Assembly (NCBI RefSeq): GCF_048593165.1 | Contig: NZ_CP184271.1 | From: Pectobacterium sp013449375 | Lineage (GTDB): Bacteria; Pseudomonadota; Gammaproteobacteria; Enterobacterales; Enterobacteriaceae | Length of the DNA stretch: 64,000 bases | Reading direction: 5' to 3' (one strand) | In this document: positions 45,442 to 53,979 of the stretch, one piece after another | Layout: each line of letters begins with the position of its first letter | Numbering within the stretch: the stretch's first letter is position 1 | Notes under the pieces: model-generated | What the model was told of the DNA's origin: nothing | Databases searched by the model: none | The model's input: only the letters and a program-made list of their open reading frames with translations | Translations under genes and position numbers: made by a program

Positions 45442-45884
45442 TTTCTGGTGTAACGAAAAGTTAGTCTATAAATAATTTCTATTATGTAATGTATTAATGC
45501 AAAAGATATAGATAGCATAAAAATGACAATCGATTTTAAACATTGATATAAGCGTGGCTGCTGTCGGGCACGCTTGTTGTTAATGTTCAATATCCCTTCG
45601 TGGTTGCACACCAATTATAGCTTTTTGTTATGATTGCTGGTGCGCCTGTGCCAGAAATGGGACGACTGTCGCGTATTTTTTTGCATAATAGAATCTGCCG
45701 TGTGCTTATTGTGCGGTGTCAGAAGCAGCCTATGAATATAGGCGCCAGCGAACATTATCGTGTATTAATGAATCAGGGATGACGTGAATTTGTGCGGCAT
45801 GTCCATGACTGATAAAAAAGGCCTTGCCATCGATTACATAGTGTGTAATAACGCTTCTGGGTAAAACGAGGTACAGTTCTGTAT
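45442..45884. other. Gap before yobF with a candidate terminator
   Basis: About 440 bases. AAGCGTG (45550-45556) pairs with CACGCTT (45569-45575), followed by GTTGTTAATG, a probable terminator for the 31-residue gene. The remainder presumably holds the yobF-cspC promoter and a long leader; nothing else recognised. Confidence 0.45.
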
Positions 45885-46001
45885 ATGAATGGCATTTTCA
45901 GTAAAGAAGACTTAAGTACAACCTTTAGCGTTGCATGCTGCTTCTCTGCCGATCCTTATCTTAGTGCCTCAAGCAGTAACGACTTTGGTTTGTCTGTATA
46001 A
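45885..46001 (+). CDS. yobF: YobF small protein
   Basis: A 38-residue protein, MNGIFSKEDLSTTFSVACCF followed by SADPYLSASSSNDFGLSV. The GIFSKE-LS…FSA-PY-ASS-N pattern matches the E. coli YobF/DUF2527 small protein, which is co-transcribed with cspC and rises in heat shock. Here too cspC follows after 41 bases. Too short for usual ORF cut-offs. Confidence 0.8.
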   Translation: MNGIFSKEDLSTTFSVACCFSADPYLSASSSNDFGLSV

Positions 46002-46042
46002 CGCCTTTTGGGCGGTTTAAACAATTAAAGGAAATATTTGAA

Positions 46043-46252
46043 ATGGCAAAGATTAAAGGTCAGGTTAAGTGGTTCAACGAGTCTAAAGGCTTTGGTTTCA
46101 TCACTCCTGCTGACGGCAGCAAAGATGTATTCGTACACTTCTCTGCAATTCAAGGTAACGGCTTCAAAACTCTGGCTGAAGGCCAGAACGTAGAATTCGA
46201 AATTCAGGATGGCCAGAAAGGTCCTTCCGCAGTAAACGTCACTGCGCTGTAA
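46043..46252 (+). CDS. cspC: Cold-shock-family RNA chaperone CspC
   Basis: CspC, 69 residues, single cold-shock domain. RNP1 KGFGFI and RNP2 VFVHF intact. Differs from E. coli CspC only near the C-terminus. CspC is expressed at normal temperature and stabilises stress mRNAs such as rpoS in E. coli. Confidence 0.96.
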   Translation: MAKIKGQVKWFNESKGFGFITPADGSKDVFVHFSAIQGNGFKTLAEGQNVEFEIQDGQKGPSAVNVTAL

Positions 46253-46269
46253 TTTTACAGCTCTGTTGC

Positions 46270-46296
46270 AAAACCCGCCATGGTGCGGGTTTTTTG
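46270..46296 (+). terminator. cspC terminator
   Basis: AAAACCCGC (46270-46278), loop CATGGT, GCGGGTTTT (46285-46293), then TT. Eighteen bases after the cspC stop. Confidence 0.9.
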
Positions 46297-46359
46297 TTGT
46301 CTGCATTTTATCTTTACCCGTAACGCAATAAAGATGTTTTTAATGAGGAAAATGTGCCG

Positions 46360-47190
46360 ATGAGTTATCAGTGTCCGCTATGCCAGTTACCTCTGGAGCG
46401 ACACCCGCGGCAATGGACGTGTGGTAAACATAGCTTTGACTGTGCGAAAGAAGGGTACGTCAACCTCTTGCCGGTACAGTTTAAGCGTTCAAAACAGCCA
46501 GGTGACAGTGCTGAAATGATGCAGGCTCGGCGCAGCTTTCTGGAAGCCGGTCATTATCAACCGTTACGCGATGCCGTTGCACTACACGTTGACGCTATTG
46601 TGGCAGATGACGCCGCTGCGCTGTTGGATATCGGCTGTGGCGAGGGGTATTACACCGCTGAGCTGGCGCAGCGTCTTACATCACACAGAACGATGACGAT
46701 CTACGGGTTGGATGTGTCCAAAGCGGCGATTCAGCGTGCGGCAAGACGGTATGAAAACGTTGAATTTTGCGTTGCATCCAGCCAGAGACTGCCTTTTCGC
46801 GACGCCTCTCTTGATGCTGTGGTAAAAATTTACGCGCCGTGTAACGACGCGGAGCTACAGCGTACCATTAAGGTTGGCGGTTGGGTGGTGACGGTGTCTC
46901 CGGGGCCTCGACATCTGTATCAACTGAAAGCGGAAGTCTACGATGAGGTGTTATTGCACCCGAGCAAAGACGAAACGCTCGTCGGCTTTCAGCTTATGGA
47001 ACAACAAACGCTCGCGTACCCGATGCAGCTATCTGGGAACGAGGCTGTGGCGCTATTGCAGATGACGCCTTTTGCCTGGCGGGCAACGCCGGATGTTAGC
47101 GAGCGATTGCGTGCCGCTGCCGCATTTAGCTGTGAAACGGATTTTATTATCCGCTTGCATCAGCGTGTTGATAGCGGAGCGGTCGCGTAA
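46360..47190 (+). CDS. rlmA: 23S rRNA (guanine-745 N1) methyltransferase
   Basis: RlmA, 276 residues. N-terminal zinc finger (CPLC at residues 5-8, then C…H in WTCGKHSF), SAM-binding motif LLDIGCGEGYYT (about residues 90-101), APCN and PGPRHLYQLK as in E. coli. Methylates G745 of 23S rRNA. Start 46360 (MSYQCPLC) preferred over in-frame GTG 46354 because it matches the E. coli start and follows GAGGAAAA. Confidence 0.94.
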   Translation: MSYQCPLCQLPLERHPRQWTCGKHSFDCAKEGYVNLLPVQFKRSKQPGDSAEMMQARRSFLEAGHYQPLRDAVALHVDAIVADDAAALLDIGCGEGYYTAELAQRLTSHRTMTIYGLDVSKAAIQRAARRYENVEFCVASSQRLPFRDASLDAVVKIYAPCNDAELQRTIKVGGWVVTVSPGPRHLYQLKAEVYDEVLLHPSKDETLVGFQLMEQQTLAYPMQLSGNEAVALLQMTPFAWRATPDVSERLRAAAAFSCETDFIIRLHQRVDSGAVA

Positions 47191-47204
47191 TCGAGAAGAA
47201 TAAA

Positions 47205-47235
47205 AACGGGCAGCGCGATAGTCGGGCTGCCCGTT
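47205..47235 (+). terminator. rlmA downstream hairpin
   Basis: AACGGGCAGC (47205-47214) pairs with GCTGCCCGTT (47226-47235), ten-base loop; no proper T tract. Lies 15 bases after the rlmA stop and 16 bases before an ERIC. Confidence 0.55.
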
Positions 47236-47251
47236 GATGTGAAATGTGTTT

Positions 47252-47378
47252 TATACCCTAAATAATTCGCGTTGCGTGAAGGCGGCAACCGCGTGAGTCC
47301 CTAGGAGCTTACACAAGTAAGTGACTGGGGTGAGTAAGGGCAGCCAACGCACAAGCAACGTGAAGTATGACGGGTATA
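47252..47378 (+). repeat. ERIC element, 127 bp, between rlmA and mntP
   Basis: TATACCC at 47252-47258 and GGGTATA at 47372-47378 bound a sequence of exactly 127 bases, the canonical ERIC length. The core shows GTGAGTCCCTAGGAGCTTAC and AAGTAAGTGACTGGGGTGAG. The right end is adjacent to the mntP stop codon (47379-47381, minus strand). Can fold into a long hairpin in either transcript. Confidence 0.95.
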
Positions 47379-47951
47379 TCAGGCTGCGTAGCCGAGGTGA
47401 TCGTACAGGATATTGCAGCCGATACCAATCAGAACCAACCCACCAATCACTTCCGCTTTCTTGCCGAGAATCGGGCCGATGTAGCGGCCAATCATCATAC
47501 CGATTGTCACCATTAACATGGTGGCAAAACCAATCACCATCGCGGTATGAAAAATATTCACCTGAAGGAAAGCCAGACCGACGCCGATTGCCATGGCATC
47601 TAGGCTGGTGGCGACAGCGGTGCAGATCAATAAGGCCAGACTATGATTTTTGACTTTCTCACAACGGCAGTCGTCGGAGCCTTTGAACCCTTCAATGACC
47701 ATCCGACCACCGAGAATAACTAGCAGCGTAAACGCAACCCAGTGATCCCATTCGAGAATATACTGGCTGGCAAAGAAACCCAGTGCCCAACCGATCAGCG
47801 GGGTGATAGCCTCGATAACGCCAAAAATGAGCCCGGTACGGATGGCATCGCGGAAGCGAGGATTATGCAGGACGGCACCTTTACCGATTGACGCGGCGAA
47901 GGCATCCATTGACATACCAAATGCTAGGATAAGTGTTGCTGACATATTCAT
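47379..47951 (-). CDS. mntP: Manganese efflux pump MntP
   Basis: MntP (YebN), 190 residues, six membrane segments; each half carries the DAFAASIGKG / DAMAIGVGL type signature with conserved Asp. Exports Mn(II). Stop codon touches an ERIC; the leader may hold a manganese riboswitch. Confidence 0.93.
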   Translation of the reverse strand: MNMSATLILAFGMSMDAFAASIGKGAVLHNPRFRDAIRTGLIFGVIEAITPLIGWALGFFASQYILEWDHWVAFTLLVILGGRMVIEGFKGSDDCRCEKVKNHSLALLICTAVATSLDAMAIGVGLAFLQVNIFHTAMVIGFATMLMVTIGMMIGRYIGPILGKKAEVIGGLVLIGIGCNILYDHLGYAA

Positions 47952-48085
47952 TGTAAATAGCCTCGGCTGGACGATTAACCATATACACGCAGATCATCCC
48001 CAACCCGAATGACGATCTTACGTGTCTATGGTCTCGCCTGCCAATCACGCTTGGCCGCCCGCACCACGTCTATACTCCGATGATA
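47952..48085 (-). ncRNA. Candidate yybP-ykoY manganese riboswitch, mntP leader
   Basis: On the minus strand, the leader has CGGAGTATAG (plus 48070-48079), a GC-rich stem, and GGCGAGACC (plus 48030-48038), in the order of the two conserved loops of yybP-ykoY RNAs (GGGGAGUA and AAGACC types), both imperfect. A GATC…GATC hairpin nearer the start codon (plus 47992-48017) could be the expression platform. E. coli mntP is controlled by this riboswitch class. The remaining 48086-48374 is AT-rich with nothing recognised. Confidence 0.5.
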
Positions 48086-48374
48086 GGAGATAAACGAGTA
48101 TGTTGATACGAGCATTTCTGAACAGTTATCGTGAATATTACTTAATCAGAAATCGGCTACTCCCCAATGACGGCGCAACCTTACCATATTATTTATGCGG
48201 TAAACAACACTAAAAGTTTTACGTGTTAATAATGCAATTGATAATTATTTTCATTTGATTGTAGAAATTGATTGACTGTATAAAATAACGCCAAAGTTAT
48301 TGGGGTTAAAATACCACCAGAAAATGAGGTGTCTATTCTCGGTTATTTAAAATAACTCTTCTGATAAGTTTACT

Positions 48375-48833
48375 TCATTGATTCTCAATCATAAATTTAT
48401 ATATTTTTTCTAAATCATCAAGCTGAGTAACCTGTATTAATAAGCGCCGTTTCTCGAGATCGATGACTAATATGCCATCCTCAGATAAATTCATATTTTT
48501 AATTCTGTCATAAGGAATGAATATATTCGTATAAAAGAAACCAGTTGATTTAAACATCAGTTTAGGGCGACGAATATAAGCTAGGTAACACGCCATGAAG
48601 ACCAGAGAAATCAAAAGATAGGTGGTAAGAATAGCACCATGACTCATTACATTCTGATAAATAAGAATCCCCACTAAGCCGATAAAGATCAGCGTATCGA
48701 GCCGATTCGTCCGTTTCAAAGGGACGAGGAGCTGGGTTTTCCCTTTGAGTTTCGCCATGATGAACTCATCATAGATGGCATAAACCAGTGCTAACGCAAT
48801 TAACACGACCAGCGTGATATCTGTCATTGTCAT
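48375..48833 (-). CDS. yobD: YobD membrane protein (DUF986)
   Basis: A 152-residue inner membrane protein, UPF0266/DUF986 family, unknown function. Three hydrophobic segments (about 5-22, 45-63, 68-88) and a conserved soluble tail (NMNLSEDGILVIDLEKRRLL). Follows manZ on the same strand by 77 bases, as in E. coli. Confidence 0.9.
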   Translation of the reverse strand: MTMTDITLVVLIALALVYAIYDEFIMAKLKGKTQLLVPLKRTNRLDTLIFIGLVGILIYQNVMSHGAILTTYLLISLVFMACYLAYIRRPKLMFKSTGFFYTNIFIPYDRIKNMNLSEDGILVIDLEKRRLLIQVTQLDDLEKIYKFMIENQ

Positions 48834-48910
48834 CCGTATTACCCTTGCTCGTTAAGCATTCATATCCGTTAAAAAAATGGCCGAGCGTATTAGCACTCGG
48901 CCATTGGCTA

Positions 48911-49762
48911 TTACACGCCGAGCAGGCCGATCCAGTATCCGAAGATACCAATGGCGAAGAAGCCCATTATCAGCCACAGTGCGTTCACCTTACGTCGTAA
49001 CAACCACATACAGCCGAACGTTAGCAGCAGGGGAACGAGCCCCGGCATAAGCTGGTCAAGGATAGATTGAACGGTGGTCACCGTGGTTGTACCGTTCTGG
49101 TTCGTCACCGTCGACACCACCATCGGAATGTTGACGTGAGTCCATTTATTGACCAAAGCTCCCATGACGAACAGGCCGAGAATAGAAGCTGCCTCGGTCA
49201 TTTTTTGCAGGAAACCGCCGCCCATATCGCTGACGATATCGATCCCTTTACGGTAGCCGTAGGCGACGCCGTAGTAGCGTACCAGCAGGCGAACCAAGTT
49301 AAACAGGACGAAGAAGAGGACGGGCCCTAACAGGCTGCCGCTCATGGCAATCCCCGCACCGAGTGCGGCGAATACTGGGCGGGCGGTGCCCCAGAATATG
49401 GGGTCGCCGACGCCAGCTAATGGCCCCATTAGCCCGACTTTCAGGCCGTTTATCGCCGCATCGTCAATGGGGGCACCGTTAGCGCGCTGTTCTTCCATTG
49501 CCATCGTTACGCCAAGTACCGGAGCTGCAACAAATGGCTGTGTGTTGAAAAACTCCAAATGGCGCTTGATCGCCTGTTTGCGTTCTTCCGAGTTTTCAGG
49601 ATAAAGACGGCGAATTACCGGCACCATGGAAAAACAGAAGCCGAGCGCCTGCATACGTTCAAAGTTCCAGGAGCCTTGAAACAGGTTGGAACGGATAAAC
49701 ACCGCGCGGATATCGCTGTCAGTGAGTTTTTTGACATTCGTGTTTTCGACCATTTTGCTCAC
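48911..49762 (-). CDS. manZ: Mannose PTS component IID
   Basis: ManZ (IID-Man), 283 residues, membrane subunit with ManY of the mannose/glucose/glucosamine PTS. NLFQGSWNFERMQALGFCF and GPLAGVGDPIFWGT are family signatures. Five bases after manY. Confidence 0.96.
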   Translation of the reverse strand: MSKMVENTNVKKLTDSDIRAVFIRSNLFQGSWNFERMQALGFCFSMVPVIRRLYPENSEERKQAIKRHLEFFNTQPFVAAPVLGVTMAMEEQRANGAPIDDAAINGLKVGLMGPLAGVGDPIFWGTARPVFAALGAGIAMSGSLLGPVLFFVLFNLVRLLVRYYGVAYGYRKGIDIVSDMGGGFLQKMTEAASILGLFVMGALVNKWTHVNIPMVVSTVTNQNGTTTVTTVQSILDQLMPGLVPLLLTFGCMWLLRRKVNALWLIMGFFAIGIFGYWIGLLGV

Positions 49763-49767
49763 TCCTG

Positions 49768-50565
49768 TTAATCCAGTTCGTTATCAAGGTCGTTATTGCC
49801 TGATGAAACCGGCTGGCCTTGAACCTTGTTATATTTCGGGCTGAGCTGGATATACAGCACCGCCATCACAATACCGATTACGCCCAGCGCTACCAAGTTG
49901 AACTGGGTGAACGCGGCGGTTACGAAGCCAAGATAGAAGAACGGCATCAGGTAGCCTGCACGCATCATGTTGATGACCATCGCGTAACCGACGACGACAA
50001 TCATGCCACCGGCGATATTCAGACCGTTGGTGACCACTTCTGGGATGGAGTTCAGCATGGCGTGTACGGCATCGGTGCCGACGGAAATGGCCACAATGAC
50101 CGCAGGGATAGCAATACGCATGGCCTGTAGCAGCAGGGCGGAGACATGAATCCAACTAATGGCTGTGAGGTTACCTCGCTCTGCTGCGCTATCTGCCGCA
50201 TGTTGGAATGCGACTGTGATGGTCCGAACGATGATGGTTAAGACTTGCCCGGCTGCTGCGAGTGGAATCGCCAGTGCAATCCCAGCACCGATCCCCTGAC
50301 CGCCGGCAATAACCAGAATGGTTGAAATAATGGAGGCCAGCGCCGCATCCGGTGCGACAGCCGCACCGATGTTCATCCAGCCTAACGCGATCATTTCCAG
50401 CGTACCGCCAATAATGATCCCGGTTTTTAAATCACCTAATACTGCGCCAATTAGCGTACAGGCGACGAGTGGACGGTGGAACTGGAATTCATCAAGAATT
50501 GAGCCCATCCCCGAAACACACGCGACGAGAAATATCAGCACAATTTGAAGTGTGGTAATCTCCAT
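49768..50565 (-). CDS. manY: Mannose PTS component IIC
   Basis: ManY (IIC-Man), 265 residues, membrane channel subunit; LDEFQFHRPLVACTL and GWMNIGAAVAPDAALAS as in E. coli. Start 50565 (MEITTLQIVLIF) follows GGAGAAG; the 15 extra codons upstream are not family sequence. Confidence 0.96.
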   Translation of the reverse strand: MEITTLQIVLIFLVACVSGMGSILDEFQFHRPLVACTLIGAVLGDLKTGIIIGGTLEMIALGWMNIGAAVAPDAALASIISTILVIAGGQGIGAGIALAIPLAAAGQVLTIIVRTITVAFQHAADSAAERGNLTAISWIHVSALLLQAMRIAIPAVIVAISVGTDAVHAMLNSIPEVVTNGLNIAGGMIVVVGYAMVINMMRAGYLMPFFYLGFVTAAFTQFNLVALGVIGIVMAVLYIQLSPKYNKVQGQPVSSGNNDLDNELD

Positions 50566-50622
50566 CGTACTTCTCCTATAAAACGTGTCTGAGTAAAAAT
50601 TAATCGCCATCCCCGTTGTTTT

Positions 50623-50702
50623 TCAATGTCAACGTAGAGCCTTCAATGTCAACGTAAAGTTGTCTATGTCGGCATAAGGCTTTTTAATATCGACATAAAT
50701 AC
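50623..50702. repeat. Four 20-bp degenerate tandem repeats between manX and manY
   Basis: Exact 20-base period: units at 50623, 50643, 50663 and 50683, approximate consensus TCAATGTCRACRTAAAGCYT. Units 1 and 2 share 15 of 20 bases; 3 and 4 are more diverged. The manX-manY gap is 217 bases here and the repeat fills its middle. Read on the transcribed strand, units 1 and 2 each contain TTGACA. Confidence 0.75.
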
Positions 50703-50782
50703 CTATCTTGAAAATCGCCAGGTCTATAAAGCTATTATTGATGGTGACGTTCGCGTTAATCGCATTCGCATTGCGATGGGGA

Positions 50783-51751
50783 TCAACGTGGCATTTTGTT
50801 AATTAAATCCATCATTTTAAGTCGAGTATCGGTTGAGACTTTCCGAACCTCCAATTCAATGCCGCGTTTATCTAATTCTCGGAATGCAGTGATATCCTTC
50901 TCATCGATAGAAACGGCATTATTGACCTGCGTTTTCCCCTGTTTGAATGCCATCCCGCCAATATTAACCGAGGTGATTTTTACGCCATTCTCGATCAGCG
51001 TTAATACATCCGTCGGATTGGTGAATAACAGCATCACTCGGTCAGCGGCATATTTTGGGTTGTCGTAAACACGGACGGCTTTGGCAACATCCACCACGTG
51101 AGCGGTAACGCCCGGTGGCGCAACCTGAGTCAGCAACGTTTTACGCACGTTATCGGCGGCGACTTCATCGCTGACGACAATAATGCGCGAAACATTGGTT
51201 TCTTTCGTCCAACGGGTGGCGACCTGACCATGAATCAGACGGTCATCGATACGCGCCAATCCGATCTTCATGTGTTCACCGGAGCCTGCTGGTGTGGGAA
51301 CGGCCGTGGCTTTTGGTGGTGGGGGGGGAGAAGGGGGCGCGGCTTTGGGCATATCCTGATGCTTCAGCGCTTTTACGCCGTCCCTGCCGGCTTCCAGAGC
51401 GATAGCAACCAAATCGGAAAAGGACGGATTGTCATCCCGGGCCATAAAGGTTTCCGCCAGCATGGGGATATTCACGCCAGCGATAACATCATGGTTTTCT
51501 TTATTGGTGACGAGACGACTGGCTGCGTTGAACGGGCTACCGCCCCAGGTATCAACGAGAAACAGCACGCCTTGCGATGTGTCTAACTGCGTGAGTTTTT
51601 CCTGATATTTTTCTATCAATGTTTCGGCGTTTTCTCCAGGAACGAAATCGATCCAGGCGATATTGTTCTGCTCGCCAAGGATCATTTCTGCTGTCTTTAA
51701 CAGCGGTCCCGCAGTGGCGCCGTGAGTGCATAACATGATTGCAATACTCAC
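50783..51751 (-). CDS. manX: Mannose PTS component IIAB
   Basis: ManX (IIAB-Man), 322 residues. IIA domain (1-130) with phospho-His10 in LCTHGATAG; a Pro/Ala-rich hinge (PPSPPPPPKATAVPTPAG, about 139-157); IIB domain (about 160-322) with phospho-His in RIDDRLIHGQVATRW. Takes phosphate from HPr. Possible Mlc/NagC-type operator about 180-205 bases upstream. Confidence 0.96.
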   Translation of the reverse strand: MSIAIMLCTHGATAGPLLKTAEMILGEQNNIAWIDFVPGENAETLIEKYQEKLTQLDTSQGVLFLVDTWGGSPFNAASRLVTNKENHDVIAGVNIPMLAETFMARDDNPSFSDLVAIALEAGRDGVKALKHQDMPKAAPPSPPPPPKATAVPTPAGSGEHMKIGLARIDDRLIHGQVATRWTKETNVSRIIVVSDEVAADNVRKTLLTQVAPPGVTAHVVDVAKAVRVYDNPKYAADRVMLLFTNPTDVLTLIENGVKITSVNIGGMAFKQGKTQVNNAVSIDEKDITAFRELDKRGIELEVRKVSTDTRLKMMDLINKMPR

Positions 51752-51932
51752 TTGCTACCTCCTCACGTTCACGATCAAAAAGAGTCAATGTGTCAGGAAA
51801 CAGGGTTAGCGTTCAGCCACTGAACGTTAACCGTCGCGGTATTAGTATGGCTGTAAGAAAAAAATTCACCGTGGATTCATGACATTCACTGTGTTCCTCC
51901 AGGTTGTCAGGCGAGAAATCATGACTGACAGA

Positions 51933-51958
51933 TTTATTTTAGTTATCGAAAAAATAAA
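51933..51958. promoter_or_regulatory. Mlc/NagC-like operator, manX-yoaE interval
   Basis: TTTATTTT (51933-51940) and AAAATAAA (51951-51958) form an inverted repeat around AGTTATCGAA, like the Mlc/NagC consensus arms TTATTTT…AAAATAA. E. coli manXYZ is Mlc-repressed. The gap 51752-52318 (567 bases) holds the divergent manX and yoaE promoters; a leader with no recognised structure precedes yoaE. Confidence 0.5.
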
Positions 51959-52318
51959 TAGTGTGATGATGCTCTAATGCTGACCAGTTAAACGGGCGGC
52001 GAAAAGGATGCAGAAACGGAAAATTTGAGCATGTTATCAATGCGAAATCGGACGACGAAATTCTTTGTGAAAATTGGTAACAACCTGTTAGAGTAAACGT
52101 CCCTTAAATTGCTTAGGAGCACCGGGCATCAGCCCTTCCCATGGACTGTCACCGACAAAACGTTCTCTGTTTCCCCGCTAATGCTGGCGGTTTTCTGTAC
52201 TCAATGGGTCACTCAGACCACATTCAGAATCTCTCTGATTCACATCAACTCTTTTTATTACCATTCAATGCGGCTCACGTATTGATGTCATCTGCTCGTT
52301 CATTTTCTGGAGTCTGAC

Positions 52319-53875
52319 ATGGAATTTTTGCTAGATCCTTCAATCTGGGCAGGCTTATTGACGCTGGTGGTACTTGAAATTGTTCTGGGTATCGACAATT
52401 TGGTGTTTATCGCCATTTTGGCGGATAAGTTACCCCCCAAACAGCGAGATAAAGCCCGCATTATCGGTTTAAGCCTGGCGCTGTTAATGCGTCTGGGCCT
52501 GTTGTCTTTGATTTCCTGGATGGTCACACTGACACGTCCACTGTTTAGCCTTGGTGATTTCAGCTTCTCGGGTCGTGACCTGATCTTGCTGTTCGGCGGT
52601 GTGTTCCTCTTGTTCAAAGCGACGATGGAGCTACATGAACGGCTAGAAAATAAAACGCACGACGGCAATGGGAATCGCGCCCATGCGAATTTCTGGGCCG
52701 TGGTGGCGCAGATTGTCGTGCTGGATGCCGTGTTCTCGCTGGATGCCGTGATTACCGCAGTGGGTATGGTCGATCATCTGGGTGTGATGATGACGGCAGT
52801 GGTCATCGCGATGGGTGTCATGCTGATGGCTTCTAAGCCACTGACCCGATTCGTCAACGAGCATCCAACGGTGGTTGTACTGTGTCTCAGCTTCTTGCTG
52901 ATGATTGGTCTGAGCCTGATGGCGGAAGGTCTTGGCTTCCACATTCCGAAAGGCTACCTGTACGCCGCGATTGGTTTCTCTATTCTGATCGAGTTGTTTA
53001 ACCAAATTGCCCGTCATAACTTTATTAAGCACCAGTCGCATCGTCCTTTGCGTGAGCGTACCGCAGAGGCCATTCTGCGCCTGATGGGGTCACGGAAAAA
53101 CACGGACGATCTGGATGCGGATGAACCCCAGAAGAAGCTCACGACAGAAGAGTTTGCTGAGGAAGAGCGCAATATGATCAGCGGCGTGCTGACATTAGCG
53201 TCGCGTTCACTGCGCAGCGTGATGACGCCACGTACGGAAATTTCCTGGGTGGATAGTGAAAGTTCTGTCGAGCAGATCCGCATGCAACTGCTGGACACGC
53301 CTCACAGCCTGTTTCCAATATGCCGCGGTTCTCTGGATGAACTGATCGGCGTCGTCCGTGCTAAAGACCTGCTGGTGGCGTTGGAAACACAGACCGATGT
53401 GGAAAGTTTTGCTGCCGCGAATCCGCCCATCGTCGTACCCGAAACGCTGGATGTGATAAACCTGTTGCCTGTTCTGCGTCGTGCGAAAGGCAGTTTGGTC
53501 ATCATCACCAACGAGTTTGGCGTAGTGCAGGGGTTGGTTACACCGCTGGATGTGCTGGAAGCGATTGCGGGTGAGTTCCCAGATGAAGACGAAACGCTGG
53601 ATATCATCCCAGACGGTGAAGGCTGGCTGGTGAAAGGCGGAACAGACCTGCATGCCTTGCAGCAGGTCGTGGATAGCAGCGATCTGGTTGACCCGAAGGA
53701 AGATTACGCTTCACTGGCTGGCTTGTTGCTGGCGCACAGTGATGAGTTCCCGAAAGTCGGCGATACCATCGAATTGCACCACCTGCGCTTCCATATCGTT
53801 GAGGTTTCCGAATATCGTATCGATCTAGTGCGTGTAGAACGCATTGTGGATGAGGACGACGCTGAAGAAGCGTAA
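52319..53875 (+). CDS. yoaE: TerC-CBS-CorC_HlyC membrane protein YoaE
   Basis: A 518-residue protein. TerC-type membrane domain (1-240; LEIVLGIDNLVFIAILADKL and VVLDAVFSLDAVITAVGM keep the Asp residues typical of the family), two CBS motifs (about 305-425) and a CorC_HlyC domain (about 430-515). Similar to E. coli YoaE; TerC relatives are linked to manganese export. The exact role of YoaE is not established. Confidence 0.9.
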   Translation: MEFLLDPSIWAGLLTLVVLEIVLGIDNLVFIAILADKLPPKQRDKARIIGLSLALLMRLGLLSLISWMVTLTRPLFSLGDFSFSGRDLILLFGGVFLLFKATMELHERLENKTHDGNGNRAHANFWAVVAQIVVLDAVFSLDAVITAVGMVDHLGVMMTAVVIAMGVMLMASKPLTRFVNEHPTVVVLCLSFLLMIGLSLMAEGLGFHIPKGYLYAAIGFSILIELFNQIARHNFIKHQSHRPLRERTAEAILRLMGSRKNTDDLDADEPQKKLTTEEFAEEERNMISGVLTLASRSLRSVMTPRTEISWVDSESSVEQIRMQLLDTPHSLFPICRGSLDELIGVVRAKDLLVALETQTDVESFAAANPPIVVPETLDVINLLPVLRRAKGSLVIITNEFGVVQGLVTPLDVLEAIAGEFPDEDETLDIIPDGEGWLVKGGTDLHALQQVVDSSDLVDPKEDYASLAGLLLAHSDEFPKVGDTIELHHLRFHIVEVSEYRIDLVRVERIVDEDDAEEA

Positions 53876-53898
53876 TACGATTCACTCAGTCATTGCAA

Positions 53899-53930
53899 AA
53901 AAAGCCCCGCCAATTTGGCGGGGCTTTTTT
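53899..53930. terminator. yoaE/sdaA bidirectional terminator
   Basis: AAAAAGCCCCGCC (53899-53911), loop AATTT, GGCGGGGCTTTTT (53917-53929). Strong both ways, between convergent yoaE and sdaA. Confidence 0.92.
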
Positions 53931-53979
53931 GTGAACAGAGCTAAAGTTGTGATGAGAACGAATTAATCACACTGTGCAT

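Noticed and set aside
45300..45445. mgrB homologue in the yobF region
   Set aside because: The only small ORF there lacks the Cys residues and C-terminal pattern of MgrB.
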